Source of the DNA: Apostichopus japonicus
Lineage: Eukaryota > Echinodermata > Holothuroidea > Aspidochirotida > Stichopodidae
Reading direction: 5' to 3'
Assembly: GCF_037975245.1 (NCBI RefSeq)
Contig: NC_092576.1
Coordinates: forward strand, 11,476,111-11,523,610
DNA: 47,500 bases
Every line of letters begins with the position of its first letter. Position 1 is the first letter of the stretch. Shown here piece after piece: positions 20,545 through 31,660 of the stretch. Below the pieces are notes generated by a model. It was not told the DNA's origin. It made no database searches and worked only from the letters and a program-made list of their open reading frames with translations. Made by a program: the position numbers and the translations under genes.

Positions 20545-23085
20545 GTAAGTTAATTGTAATCGTTTGTTAGGTTATTTTGTAAACAAGAAAAAAAATTGCT
20601 GAAGGAAGCATTCGTGTTTACCGTTAAGTTATCATTTGCTTGCATGACGATTGCTGTATATCATGAAATTATAACAGGAGATGTACATTAACGATTGCCC
20701 GACTGGCAAGTGCACATTTTTATGTCGGTCACTGAGTTTTATCATATCTCATCTTGCCCGATTGGCGAGTGATAGGTGTGTAAATATTAACACTAAAGTA
20801 TCTAATATCAAGCCGTAAACATAAATCTTGGTGATACTGTTCTTGATTCGTCCTTCCGTAAGCACGTTCCTTTGACAGCTCTACGAGTAATCCATGGGGA
20901 CTTCTCCATTGAGTTCACTGTATGCGACGGAAATCACACACTAACTTGCCCTTTGACTTTTGGCAATGACAAATCTCAATGAGGAATTCACTGTGTAATA
21001 TAGGTTTCGCCATTCGCAAGTGCATTATATACGGGAACTTTTCATATGCTGAGGTTATTCACGAACGGCTCCACGGAGCATTCATTCACAGCGAAAGCAC
21101 CATCTGATATTATTAATTGTTACAAGGAACGGGTTGAGCTTACGACCTGAGTAGGCTACGTACGTTATGTTTTTTGAAAGCATGCATAAACATATGTTGT
21201 GTTCGTAGGCTACTGTCATTTCCAAATCAATTTAAAAAAAATGGACGCCGATATCATGATGGCTTGGTTATGCGCAGGCAACGTAGAAATGGTATACATA
21301 GAGGCATCAATAAGTAAAGTAGGCGCACCATACGCATGTGCTGTTACGTCAGTGTGAAGCTTTTGTTCACAAGACGGTGGGACAAATAGAGGGAGGGTGT
21401 GTGAGAAAACTAGTCTGAAATTTGTGGGGCATCCCCCTGCGCATAGCCTGGCTACCGGACTACTGGAACTTGGGGTTCAAACTCAAATGTAGTCATATAG
21501 CCAACTTATACGATATATGCATAAAGGACACAGTCGTCTTATACTCGGTATTTTTATTTATTCACTCCACACTTACATGCCGTGGTTGTAAGCGCGATAA
21601 ACTCATGTATGAAAACATTTAAGAATCGTATACATTTTATGGGGCGGAAGCCCCTAATACTGCCTTCGATTGTATTTGTGGGAGGGCAAATATTATATCA
21701 GGGCTGCATAAATCAAGATGTGAAAAGATTGTAAACGAGATATATGTCTGACAAGGAATTTGGATATGTCATGTGTTAATTGAATGAACTGTTAACAAAC
21801 AAAAAAAGCATTTCTTGAGGAAACGTTATGATAGATCTCGTTGTTTTGTTTGTATGCTGGTATGTCTCCAATATTGAGTTGATGGATCCTTATTGGTTTA
21901 GTTAAGGTCAAGGACGTTTTAAGATTAGCACTTGTCAAAATGAGAGCCCGAGAATCTCACCGCATATTATACTCTAATAACTGAGATGAGTGGCAATGCC
22001 CGGTGGGCTGGGGAGCCTGGTAAAAATTACAGCCAATTTTCACAGTAGTTAATAAAATACAGACGGGCTGTGTAGAAATATATTTTTAACTGTGGGCATC
22101 AGCTCATGAAATCACCATGTTAGTTAGTCTGTGAGTTCGTAACAAAAGAACGTGCTATTGGCAACCCGTCCGTGCTAATATTTTAACGACAAGATATACA
22201 AGTGCGGTGAACAATGCATTCTGAAATATACATAGCATTGGCAGAGAAAACAGATTTTATTAATCAGCACCTCGTCCCACAAAACGAAGTAAAAAAGGTA
22301 AAATCTTTTAGATTATTTGGATATCACACAGTAGCTAAGTCCTGAGAGATTATGTATGAATAAAATAACCCACATACAGTAGGGTGTTTGTACAATGACA
22401 CAAGAACATCTTGAGGCGTTCATGTTGATGTCTGTGGAAAAAAAAAAGGTCTTGGCCAAACTTGACACTAAAAATAACATTGATGGTGTGGCTGCCAGAA
22501 GAAGCGAACTGCGTCTAGGCTCCTATAGACATGACATGTGCTCGTGTTATTAAAAATATATGTTTAGTGGATTTTATTTAGGTTTTTTTTTTGATCAAAC
22601 GAGTTGTAACAAAATGCTTGAAAAATAAATAAAATCCAGTCTTAAACATATATTTTTGTCTAGTTTTGTTAACGTTTTTAACTTTTCTCAGTTTAATCAA
22701 GTCTTGCTTCTGGGAAATTATTTTTGGGTTTTTTTTGTTAAGGATTATTGTAACCTACAAAATTGAGATATATAGCACCATTTTGCATCTAGGCATTCCT
22801 TAACTTCAACAAAATCTCAATGGGGAGGGGGACACCCCCTACACCCCTCCCTCAGGACGGTGATCACTATGTAAGTAACATATCAATGACTAATGGGCCG
22901 GCTTAAGTGAAAAATGCCCGGGCCGATTTTAAGACCCAGTCCGCCCCTGAACAAAGAGAACGATGATTCTCAGATATCCCTGAGTGTATCGTTCGGAAAA
23001 TAAATTCGATTCCTTATTATGATTATCATGATTGATCTTGATTGGCATTCACATTAATGAGGTTTTTTAACCTTATTTCAAACAG
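20545..23085. other. Region upstream of the first MS4A coding exon, probably intron
   Basis: No coding exon recognised. It contains a hairpin at 22543-22655, a C- and G-rich stretch near 22822-22860, and otherwise AT-rich sequence. Confidence 0.35.
22543..22655. repeat. Inverted repeat, about 30-base arms
   Basis: AAAATATATGTTTAGTGGAT at the left pairs with ATCCAGTCTTAAACATATAT at the right, with GGATTTTATTTA and AAATAAAATCC as the inner part of the arms. It may be a short MITE remnant. Confidence 0.6.
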
Positions 23086-23131
23086 GACTTTTATACTGCC
23101 CGCTGTGAATAACACTGCACATACGTGTAAG

Positions 23132-26100
23132 ATGGCGCAGAATCCTGCCGGGCAGCTGATTATGTGTAATCCAGCAGCCGTCCCATCCATTCAGTCTAAC
23201 GGTACAGAACCGCGAGACAGCAAACGCCAGGCGTCTTACAACTGCAAGGCTGCCGTTGCTACCGGTGTCATACATATTTCGTGCGGTGCTTTCGCTGTAA
23301 TTCTCTAAAGCATTCTGTTATCCAGGTCGTCATCCAAGTACAGTGTACACCGTATTGCCATCGGAATATGGGGTGGTTTGGTAAGAAGATTAACCTATAT
23401 GTTGTTCCATAGTTGTGTAGTTTTAGCTCAGTAGTTAACGCCGGTGCCTTCCAATCATAAGGTCCCCGGTTCGAGTCACTCCAAGATTAATGTATGTCGT
23501 CCAGTTACAGAGTTGTTGATAATTGACAATTCATACTCATGGACGTTAAATATGAATGTAAGAGACTGACTTCGGTCAGCTTGCGGCTTTGATAAGCCAA
23601 TGAGGCTTCTTCGCGAGTTCCTGCTTGCAGGAGGATCTAAAATACATTGTAATGCAAGCTCAAGGATTGCGAACTCGAAGAAAAATGTATATAATTAAGA
23701 TATGGGGTATGCAATTGGCTTAGAATGACGTCATTATGGGGGTGGATCCAGTGTACAGTTTACCCCGTTCAATCTGAAATGGCTTTGGCACCCCAGAACA
23801 TATGATCTAAAATCATACTTTTGTGCCAAAAAAGTAAATCGCTTGGAAAAATAGTACGTTTCGTGCCTGCATGCCATTCCTAAATTTCTACCGATGGTAT
23901 GTAGCGTGATATTTTGTTAATTACTGTTTTTGTATCTAGCAATACTTGTCTCCCATGTAGGCAATCCTGAACCCGCCCACAAGTCATAATATATGAGTTT
24001 ACGCTATTATTATCATGTCGGTCATTCACCCTGATTACATAAGCTTCACTTATAGTGAGAAATAGCATATGTTGAATGTAATTAAACGACATAACACATT
24101 TCAAAAAGTCAAACCTATACTTCTAAGTCTGTGCTCTGATAAAAATTAATTTGCTAGTTATTCCTTGTCATTATACACTCTTATTTTTAAATAAAATTTT
24201 TGAATTTGTTTTCACTTTTTCAACTGTGAGAAATGAGTTTGGTTTTGTTATATACGTCACTGAGAATTTATATTGATTTCTTTAGTTTAACAATTTCAGT
24301 TCGTTAAGGGGACAGCTGTAAAGAATGTTTACAATAATGTTTTTTCATATATTTTAATCATAAGAGGCATAATGTACCATAATGGTGTTCTATTAATGCG
24401 AATTAATTGAATAATGACACCCCCCCCCCATCCTACCCAATGAAGTCAGTTTCCTCTGGTTGGTTCCAGTTTTATTTTTCTTATGCCTCTATTCTGAAAA
24501 TTAATTACCTGTCTACTATGAACCTTCTTAGTTTCCCGGCAACCTACGGGAGCTGCAGCTTGATCACCTCCTACCCCCAGCCCCCTCTCCAACCCTCACG
24601 AAAACTACTATGACACGTTCCTTCATCTTACTATTTTCAGCTCTTTGTCGTTACTGGGGTGTTTGGGTTACTATCTGCAAAGAAGAGGCGAGGAATGGTA
24701 GGACTATGATTTGAAACATATTATATTCTTAATTTTCAGAAAGCGGTTAACTAAAAAATCGAATAATAATTTTGATTTCTTCTTCTTTTTCTTCTTCTTC
24801 TTCCTATTTTTATTATTATTTTATTGTAGCATTGTCGAAAGAAAGTATTGTACTCATCAGACATTTACACGAACCTAACAGTTTAAATATTCATTTTGAT
24901 TTTCTCAATTTTTTTTTCTTCGTGCTTTTTTCCCGTTCTAATAGATTGTGACGTATTTAGTAACATCGATTGTTTGCAGCACCACTGCGGGAATTGGCAT
25001 TTTAATGAACAGTTTGCAATCATGGGTAAGTAAATATTCTCAACCATCTTAGTTTTCTTTCATTCTATTTACCAGTTAGTGTCGTCACAGTGATAACTAA
25101 AAATGCGGTTGAATGTGAAATCGTATGTCTATGAAACATTAATTTGTCTATTTTCGTCTATTTATGTCCACAACATTCCAGCAGATAAGACGGACGGACG
25201 GACGGACGGACGGACGGACGGACGGACGGACGGACGGACGGACGGACGGACGGACGGACGGACGGACGGACGGACGGACGGACGGACGGACGGACGGACG
25301 GACGGACGGACGGACGGACGGACGGACGGACGGACGGACGGACGGACGGACGGACGGACGGACGGACGGACGGACGGACGGACGGACGGACGGACGGACG
25401 GACGGAAGGAAGGAAGGACGGACAGACAGACCGTCCGGTGTTCAGGCACTGAAGAATAGCTAGTTTTGCTCGAAAGCTCTGCAATGAAAACCAAAGTTTG
25501 GCTGTTTTACATTCAATCACTCACTTTCACTTTAATTTCATTAGTTGATATTAGTTATACGGTTTTAAATTTGCATTACATTAAATAATAAGCATGAGCT
25601 TTATTTTATAGCAAGTTTACGATAACTCTATACTGGGACATAAAAAATATATTTGCTTTTTATATAGCGCTTTATACAAGCGATAGGTCTCAACGCGCTT
25701 TATAGACGTTATGTTACCCCTGGTCAATGACAACCTGTCCCAGAGACAATACCTTCAGTCGGCAGCAGTTATATACTGCGCCCAATGACAAGTTACCTCA
25801 CAGGTACCCATTTAACCCCTGGGTGGAGAGAGGCAATTGAGATAAAACATCTTGCCCAAGGACACAACGTAAATAACTTTGGCAGGAATCGAACCAGCAA
25901 TCCTTGGATAACGAGTCCGACGCCTTAGCCAATTGGCCACCACGGCACAGCGCTGTGTGTCTGAGCATGTCTAGACATTATCTCGAAATTAAAATATCCT
26001 GTCCACAGAATCAACGTTTGCAGTTCTTCTTTTTTTCAGTATTATTATAATACCGCATACCGAACAATAACCATTTTGCTGATAATTACTTTCTGCATTG

Positions 26101-28572
26101 AGATGGGAATCATCGCTTCCAGCTTCGGCAGTTCACCGATAATTCACGAAAGAGTGGTAAGTATTGACTTGAAGATAATCAGTTTTATGTATACAGAAAT
26201 TGTAAATCATGTTACAAGTTCTAGAATTGTTCACAACATTGCCATGTTAACTCGAAGTTATGTTGTGTCATTTCTATTAGTCTTTATAAAGCGGCAGTGT
26301 GCGTTTATTTCTGTATGTGCCCGAGTTGGCAATATACGATTGTGTGAGGTATCCATTTGGAAACTGTGTACCTCAGAAGGTAAATTTGGGTTTCTTCATA
26401 GTCATGTGCGAATTTGGTTACATCTCTATGTTCCGACGTCTCTATGTAAAAGAAATAATTCGGGACATTTTTATTCCATCCAAAAAATCTATTGCACCAA
26501 GAAAACAAGAAAAAAATGTGACACAAAATTTGTTGTGACCCAAACAGTGCTTGTGACCAAAACTTGCTTGTGACCCAAACAGTGCTTGTGACCCAAACAG
26601 TGCTTGTGACCAAAACTTGCTTGTGACCCGAAATTTGTTGTGACCCAAACAGTGCTTGTGACCAAAACTTGCTTGTGACCCGAAATTTGTTTGTACTCCA
26701 AATTTCGGTCTCAAAAAAATGTTGGTCCAATAAACATTAAGTCCCCCCAAAAAATTTGGTCACAAAAATATTAGGATCACAAAACTTCATTTCTTGGTAC
26801 AAACAAATTTTTAGATAAAATAAAAATTGCTCCGATTTTTTTCTTTTTGTCGGAACATAGAGATGGTCGGAACATAGAGACGTCGGAACATAGGGATGTC
26901 ACCGTGAATTTAAGTATAAAAGAATAATATATTTCATCCATTCTTTCAAGGATCAAGAGAGTTGTGAACAGAGTTATGGATAGGAGTTAAATATGTGAAA
27001 AACATTGACAAACACCGTATCCCTATAACGGGGAAATGTAAATCATGATAAGTTTGGTGTGACGATGCCAGATGTTATATATAAAAGAACCCTTTTGCCC
27101 TCCTTGGGAGTTGAAAGGTTTTTTGATGATATCAGATAGTAAAATTTCAAAACGGTGTTAATGCAAAATCTGAAGGACATAAAAATTAAGAACGAGTTTC
27201 ATTTTGCGATGCTGTATATAGGGCTAAGTTAGATACTAGTAAAACCCATAACGCATAAAAAAAAAACTGGATAATTGATTTTGACCATCTTTATGTGAGA
27301 TTTTACATTATTGAAATATCAACTTGTTTCAATTATTTGATCAACTTGTGAATACAAAATTGTCAACTTTCTGAATGTCTTTCTTTATGCAAAACTCACA
27401 AGACGAAAAAAAACAAAAAAACAACAATTTCATGATTATTGCATTTATTATTTTTGGCTGTTATAACTTGGTTATTGTTTACAATAATTGACTAACTAAC
27501 TGGTACAAACCTTGTAAGAAAACCATAAATAACAATTAAAGATACCAATCTAGTATTACTTTCTAAATGCTGGCCGTTATACCAGCCGATTCACTTAGAG
27601 ATTACAGTAACTACTGTAAATCTTTAGGTTTGTACCACAGTAAATACTGGATCGTGCTGACAAATCTGATAAATCGGTAGCATGTGCTATAACAGTAAGA
27701 ACTGAGGATATGTGTAATTCCAACAAATCCAGTTGTTCGGGATTTGTTGGAATTACACATATCCTCAGTTCTTACTGTAAACCTAATAGCACATGCTACC
27801 GATTTATCAGATTGGTCAGCACAATCCAGTATTTACTGTGGTACAAAACTTTAAGATTTACAGTAGTAACTGTAACCTCTGTGTGAATCGTCTGTACAGT
27901 TCGGTACAGCTTGCGTGAAGTATGCATCGAAACTGATGGAGTGAAGTTGTGATATTATATTTAGAATCCCTACGAAATTTAAATTTGACAGTAAACGACG
28001 TATACGTGTGTGTTTTGGAGGACAACACATCTGTAGTATTCATTTATTTATAAACCTTGAAAGTAATCATATATATTTATTGAAATGTTTAAAAAGAAAA
28101 ATTAAGGATTTTTTTATCAGGAATTATTTGAAAGAATTTGTGATTTAGTGAACGAAAATACAAAATCTACATTGGTGAAAATCTGTGGAGTTTCAATGAG
28201 ACTGTTTCATCATTTCATATCAACATTTTGGAATGGGTTGAAAGACAACAAATTGAAATATCTCTAACGTTTTTTTTTATTATTATTTTGTGTTATCGTT
28301 TTAACATAATATTTAAAAATGACGCGTTTTGATGTTGGCTAAACGAAAACTATAACAAATTGATTCACAGTTCTTCCGAAAGCAATGTATATATATACAT
28401 TGTCAAATGGATGTTATAACCTATTTTCGTTGTATATTTACAGGTGTACATGTCTACCACACCTGGGCCTCCACAAGCTTATTGTAGTGCCCCGGGTCCA
28501 ATGGCGTCACCCCCTCCATATACAACGGACCAAGCAGCATTTGGAAGCACCGAGAAACCGCCAATCGTATAA
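23132..28572 (+). CDS. MS4A (CD20-like) four-pass membrane protein, with an in-frame TAA
   Basis: Exons are 23086-23380 (ATG at 23132), 24641-24697, 24945-25025, 26040-26156 and 28444-28572. All introns are GT-AG and phase 0, for about 210 codons. Four hydrophobic segments appear in order: TM1 AAVATGVIHISCGAFAVIL, TM2 IAIGIWGGLLFVVTGVFGLL (crossing the first junction), TM3 VTYLVTSIVCSTTAGIGILM and TM4 ITILLIITFCIEMGIIASSF. A Pro-rich cytoplasmic tail with a PPPYTTD motif follows. The IGIWGG motif at TM2 is the family hallmark and the length is usual for MS4A proteins. MS4A proteins form plasma-membrane complexes tied to signalling, calcium flux or chemosensation; the role here is unknown. One oddity: a TAA at 23306-23308 interrupts the frame between TM1 and TM2, while the frame resumes correctly to the donor. 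It may be a sequencing or assembly error, a null allele or a recent pseudogene. A 45-base GTGCGG...CAG micro-intron (23281-23325) would remove it but would shorten TM1. Confidence 0.75.
23306..23308 (+). other. Premature TAA in the first coding exon of the MS4A-like gene
   Basis: The codon falls in the frame set by the ATG at 23132, directly after FAVIL. The 24 codons after it lead in the same frame to IGIWGG and to the donor at 23381. It is the only in-frame stop in the five exons. Confidence 0.8.
23415..23645 (+). mobile_element. tRNA-derived SINE in intron 1 of the MS4A-like gene
   Basis: An A-box region (TTAGCTCAGTAGTTAACGCC) and a B-box region (GGTTCGAGTCACTCC) are spaced as in a tRNA. 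The body matches the reverse complement of 9648-9872 over most of its length, including GACTTCGGTCAGCTTGCGGC. Confidence 0.85.
25189..25432. repeat. (CGGA)n microsatellite in an MS4A intron
   Basis: About 215 bases of nearly perfect CGGA, ending in GGAA and GACAGACAGA variants. Open frames on both strands (Thr-Asp-Gly-Arg and Ser-Val-Arg-Pro repeats) are artefacts of the period. Confidence 0.97.
25655..25950 (-). mobile_element. tRNA-derived SINE with GCGCTATATAAA tail
   Basis: On the minus strand it begins GTGCCGTGGTGGCCAATTGG (A box), with a B box in CTGGTTCGATTCC. A body of about 200 bases follows, containing CCTTGGGCAAGATG and CCCAGGGGTTAAATGGGTAC. It ends in a pair of AAGCGC...TATA words, a tail type common to several animal SINE families. 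It lies in the intron 25026-26039 of the MS4A-like gene. Confidence 0.85.
26412..26903. repeat. Minisatellite flanked by inverted arms in an MS4A intron
   Basis: The core at 26519-26697 repeats GTGACCCAAACAGTGCTT and GTGACCAAAACTTGCTT words. On its left, 26421-26445 reads CATCTCTATGTTCCGACGTC-like sequence. On its right, 26857-26903 holds three GTCGGAACATAGAGA-like words, the reverse complement. The whole block could fold back on itself. Confidence 0.75.
27587..27890. mobile_element. Palindromic MITE-like element (family MITE-A), solo copy
   Basis: The 304 bases form an almost complete palindrome centred near 27735. The left end CGATTCACTTAGAGATTACAG pairs with the right end CTGTAACCTCTGTGTGAATCG. 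Inner arms share ACACATATCCTCAGTTCTTA with its complement. It lies in the last intron (26157-28443) of the MS4A-like gene. No coding frame. Confidence 0.9.
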
Positions 28573-28652
28573 AAGACGTTGATGCTGCATAGTTGATACA
28601 AACAAGTCTTTTATATTTCTTAATTATAGCTTGTTACAGTTTTGAGATGATC

Positions 28653-28658
28653 ATTAAA
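28653..28658 (+). terminator. Candidate poly(A) signal of the MS4A-like gene
   Basis: ATTAAA, a common variant signal, lies 81 bases after the stop codon. Confidence 0.45.
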
Positions 28659-29135
28659 ACCATAATTGTTTTAAGTGTTCCTTAAGTTGTTTAATATTTC
28701 AATATAGATCTTTATATGAATCCTATTTTTTATGGTAGTGGGGAGGGGGAGGGGAGGGCAGGGTCTAAAGTAAAAACAAACCAGAGATGCTGTAGCACTT
28801 TTTCTTAACAAAAATATAGTGCATATCAATTTAGAAAAGTATTACAAATATTATTATCCTCTCGTCATTTCAACTTTTTGTAACCGAAAGAAAGAATGTT
28901 TTATCAAATGAATATTTTGCCACAAAATGGTGAATTATAGCAAAATTGCAGAAAAAAAATATCTTGATATTTGGACAACACCTTAACGCTTTCCATAGGT
29001 TTATGTACTGAGACAGGTTGCTCCATCTATAAATATATATCTATATATTTTCATTCTCATTGAGCGTTGAGCGATCATCAGACAACTGTTAGCTTCAAGT
29101 TATATATATATAGACTCAACGTCGGTATTACAGGG

Positions 29136-29138
<3 letters not shown>
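28659..29138. other. Intergenic stretch after the MS4A-like gene
   Basis: A G-rich run near 28738-28764 and AT-rich sequence; nothing further recognised. Confidence 0.4.

Positions 29139-29221
<83 letters not shown>
29139..29221. repeat. (TA)n microsatellite, left of the solo LTR
   Basis: About 82 bases of uninterrupted alternating TA, ending directly at the TGTTACG terminus of the LTR. Confidence 0.95.
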
Positions 29222-29225
<4 letters not shown>

Positions 29226-30302
29226 ACGAGGGCCCATTGTAGCCTAACGCTAGTCACTGCTAGTGAGAAACCTAATGTTATAATGTGGAGAGTAATTGAA
29301 ATTGCCTACGTGATAAATCAGTATTTGAGAAATTAGGTCGGGTTACCGTGTCACAATGTTATAATACACGATTGGTCTGGTATATTCCTTATGATGACGC
29401 GCTGGTCTCGGGTTAACGTCGGTTTACGTGGAATCGCGTGTAAGCTGTGCACGGCATCTTCGTGGATTCTCTGGAACGTTCGCAAGATATGCAAAGGATT
29501 TCCAAGAATAGAAAAACTGGGTCAAGTGTATCGAGAAAGATCTAGATGATTCTTGATATGGCGAATCGTATAAAAACCCGCCCAGATCGGAGAGTTTTTC
29601 AGTTTCTGTACGAATACAAGCGACGACACATTATATCATTCTACTATATATCGTCAGTGCTCAACTACCAGTATTTTCTGAAGGATTGAGATATCGATAC
29701 CAAGATTGATTCTACACTTCCATTCAGAAGTTTGAAGAGGACTTTGCTGTGAAACTACAGTTTTCCAGTGTTTATTTCGGAGAAGGTGAAGAATTTCTGT
29801 CTCCGTTGAGGAAGTTCGTTACGCCAGGAGTTAGTGGCTATAAAGCTGATTTTGACTCTGGTAATATTTAGTCGGCGAGAAGTTCGACTTGTGCTTCACT
29901 CTATTGTGGCTGGAAGTCCGTCTTCTATTTTGGAGCATCGCCGGAAAGAAGTTGACTGCTGTTTCTGGGATCGCGAGAAACTTCGTCGAGGACCAGTGAA
30001 TTTCGCGGTACAACGGACCGAGAATCGTCGTCATCGAGGTCGTGGCCGCTGTGGGATATCGCCGTTGGAAAAGACCAGCGTGTTTTAAAGTGTATCCTAT
30101 CTTGTTAAGTTTGTGAGTAATTTTCTATATATTTGTAATTACCACTTGTTGTTGTTGGTTCGAAATCCATTGTTCAATATAGTTTACGTTCTCATTTAAA
30201 ATCTCTAGACTCGTCAATCTGTCTGTGTTCCTTACGGAAACGAACCCAGGCTTGTGTCTCGTTAAAATTAATTATCGAGACCTCTCGCATTCCAACGTAA
30301 CA
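29222..30302 (+). mobile_element. Solo LTR of a Gypsy-type retrotransposon
   Basis: The 1,081-bp block starts TGTTACG and ends CGTAACA, a 7-base inverted pair with TG...CA ends as expected for an LTR. Both sides are alternating TA, so the target duplication reads only as TA repeats. A TATA box (TATAAAAA) lies at 29569-29576, followed by a likely start region. No gag or pol frame and no second LTR are present. This points to recombination between two LTRs that left one behind. The 84-residue frame at 29834-30088 lies inside the LTR and is not a recognised gene. Confidence 0.75.

Positions 30303-30397
<95 letters not shown>
30303..30397. repeat. (TA)n microsatellite between LTR and LINE
   Basis: Alternating TA with one GTA variant; it abuts the LTR on the left and the truncated LINE on the right. 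Confidence 0.95.
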
Positions 30398-30399
<2 letters not shown>

Positions 30400-31350
30400 A
30401 GGGTCTGTTTTGGGGTCCCTTGTTGTTTGTTGCTTATATAAACGATATTGATGAATATATTTTGTGTACAACTAAAAAGTTTGCTGAAGACACCAAACTG
30501 TATCCTGAGGTCTCTTCCGAAGGGCGATTCTGAGAAATTTCAAATGGATTTGGATAAGGTTTTTTCCTGGTCTCAGAGATGCCAAATGCTTTTTAATATC
30601 GATAAGTGCAAGGTGATGCATAGTAACCAAAGTATACCTACAATGTTAATGGTGTGGAGTTACAGGAGGTCTTTGTTAAGGGAGACCTAGGTAACAACAT
30701 TGACTCTTCTCTGCAACTTTCTTAACATTGTCTTGAAGCTGCTAAACGAGGTAACAGGGTTTTAGGTATGATCAAGAGGAACTTCAGTTTTCTGAAAGAG
30801 GACATAGTTTGTTAGGCTTTATTGGCAGTTGGTTAGGCCTCATCTGGAGTATGCTGTGCAGGCTTCGAACCCCATATTTTGCTAAGGATAAGGAAGTACT
30901 CGAAAAGGTCCAGAGGAGGGTTTCTAGGATGATTAGTTCCTTAAAGGGTGTTCCTTATTATAGGCGGTTACAACTGTTGAATCTCACCACGCTGATTCAG
31001 GTTTTCAAGATTGTGTATGGTTTTGACAATTGATCCTTCACTGACTTGTTCATGTTTATAAATAGTTAGTTGCACCAGAGGTCATTGTCGTAAATTCCAA
31101 AAATCACAACGTAGCATTAATATTCGGCATTTTTTTTTTTCAAATAGGGATGTGAATGAGTGGAACGGTTTGCCTTCAGGAGAAAGTTGTACTTGCAAGT
31201 AGTGTGATTGGAATTAAGAATACTTTGGACAATTACTTTAAGCATTGTAATTGGGTCTGTGTTTGTGTCTTCAGTTTGTTCTCTCCTATAGGGTCCTTGA
31301 TGGGGACTTGAGTGTCCCTCCTGATCCTTTTCTTCTACTAAACTAAACTA
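30398..31350 (+). mobile_element. CR1-like non-LTR retrotransposon fragment, 5'-truncated and frameshifted
   Basis: It begins inside the reverse transcriptase at a [12 protein letters not shown] motif, followed by KFAEDTKLY, the region of the catalytic Ala/Ala-Asp-Asp box. Here the usual first Asp is Glu. Further on come SQRCQMLFNIDKCKVMH, VRPHLEYAVQA (another frame), FAKDKEVLEKVQRRVSRM and, near the end, VNEWNGLP and NTLDNYFKHCNW. The pieces lie in different frames and stops intervene, so it is dead. The TAAACTAAACTA tail probably marks the 3' end. Confidence 0.85.
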
Positions 31351-31660
31351 ACGATATATATATATATATTTATTTATATGGAACGCCAAAACAGTCACAA
31401 ACAGCTAGTTGATATACTATCAATAAGTCATTTTTTACTTCCTGATGAAAATTATATATAAGATAATATAAATATGTTCATATTGTGCATAAATATACTT
31501 TCATGCTGTTAATTTGTTTTTAAGCACCGTTGTAAATTACAACAAAATGGAAGTTTTTTTTTCTATGTATGTATGTTTAAATATATACTTTCACTTTCGA
31601 ATATGGCTAGTTGAATATGCTTAGTTTTTCGTTTCGAAAGTTTTTCGCGAGAGACCTTTT

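Noticed and set aside
25103-25520. Open frames on both strands with TDGR or SVRP repeats
   Set aside because: They are translations of the (CGGA)n microsatellite inside an intron.
26305-26750. Minus-strand frames with FGSQASFGHKHCLGHK repeats
   Set aside because: Produced by the GTGACC minisatellite; three frames show the same pattern.
29834-30088. 84-residue Arg-rich open frame
   Set aside because: It lies wholly inside the solo LTR, and no homologous gag or host domain is recognised.
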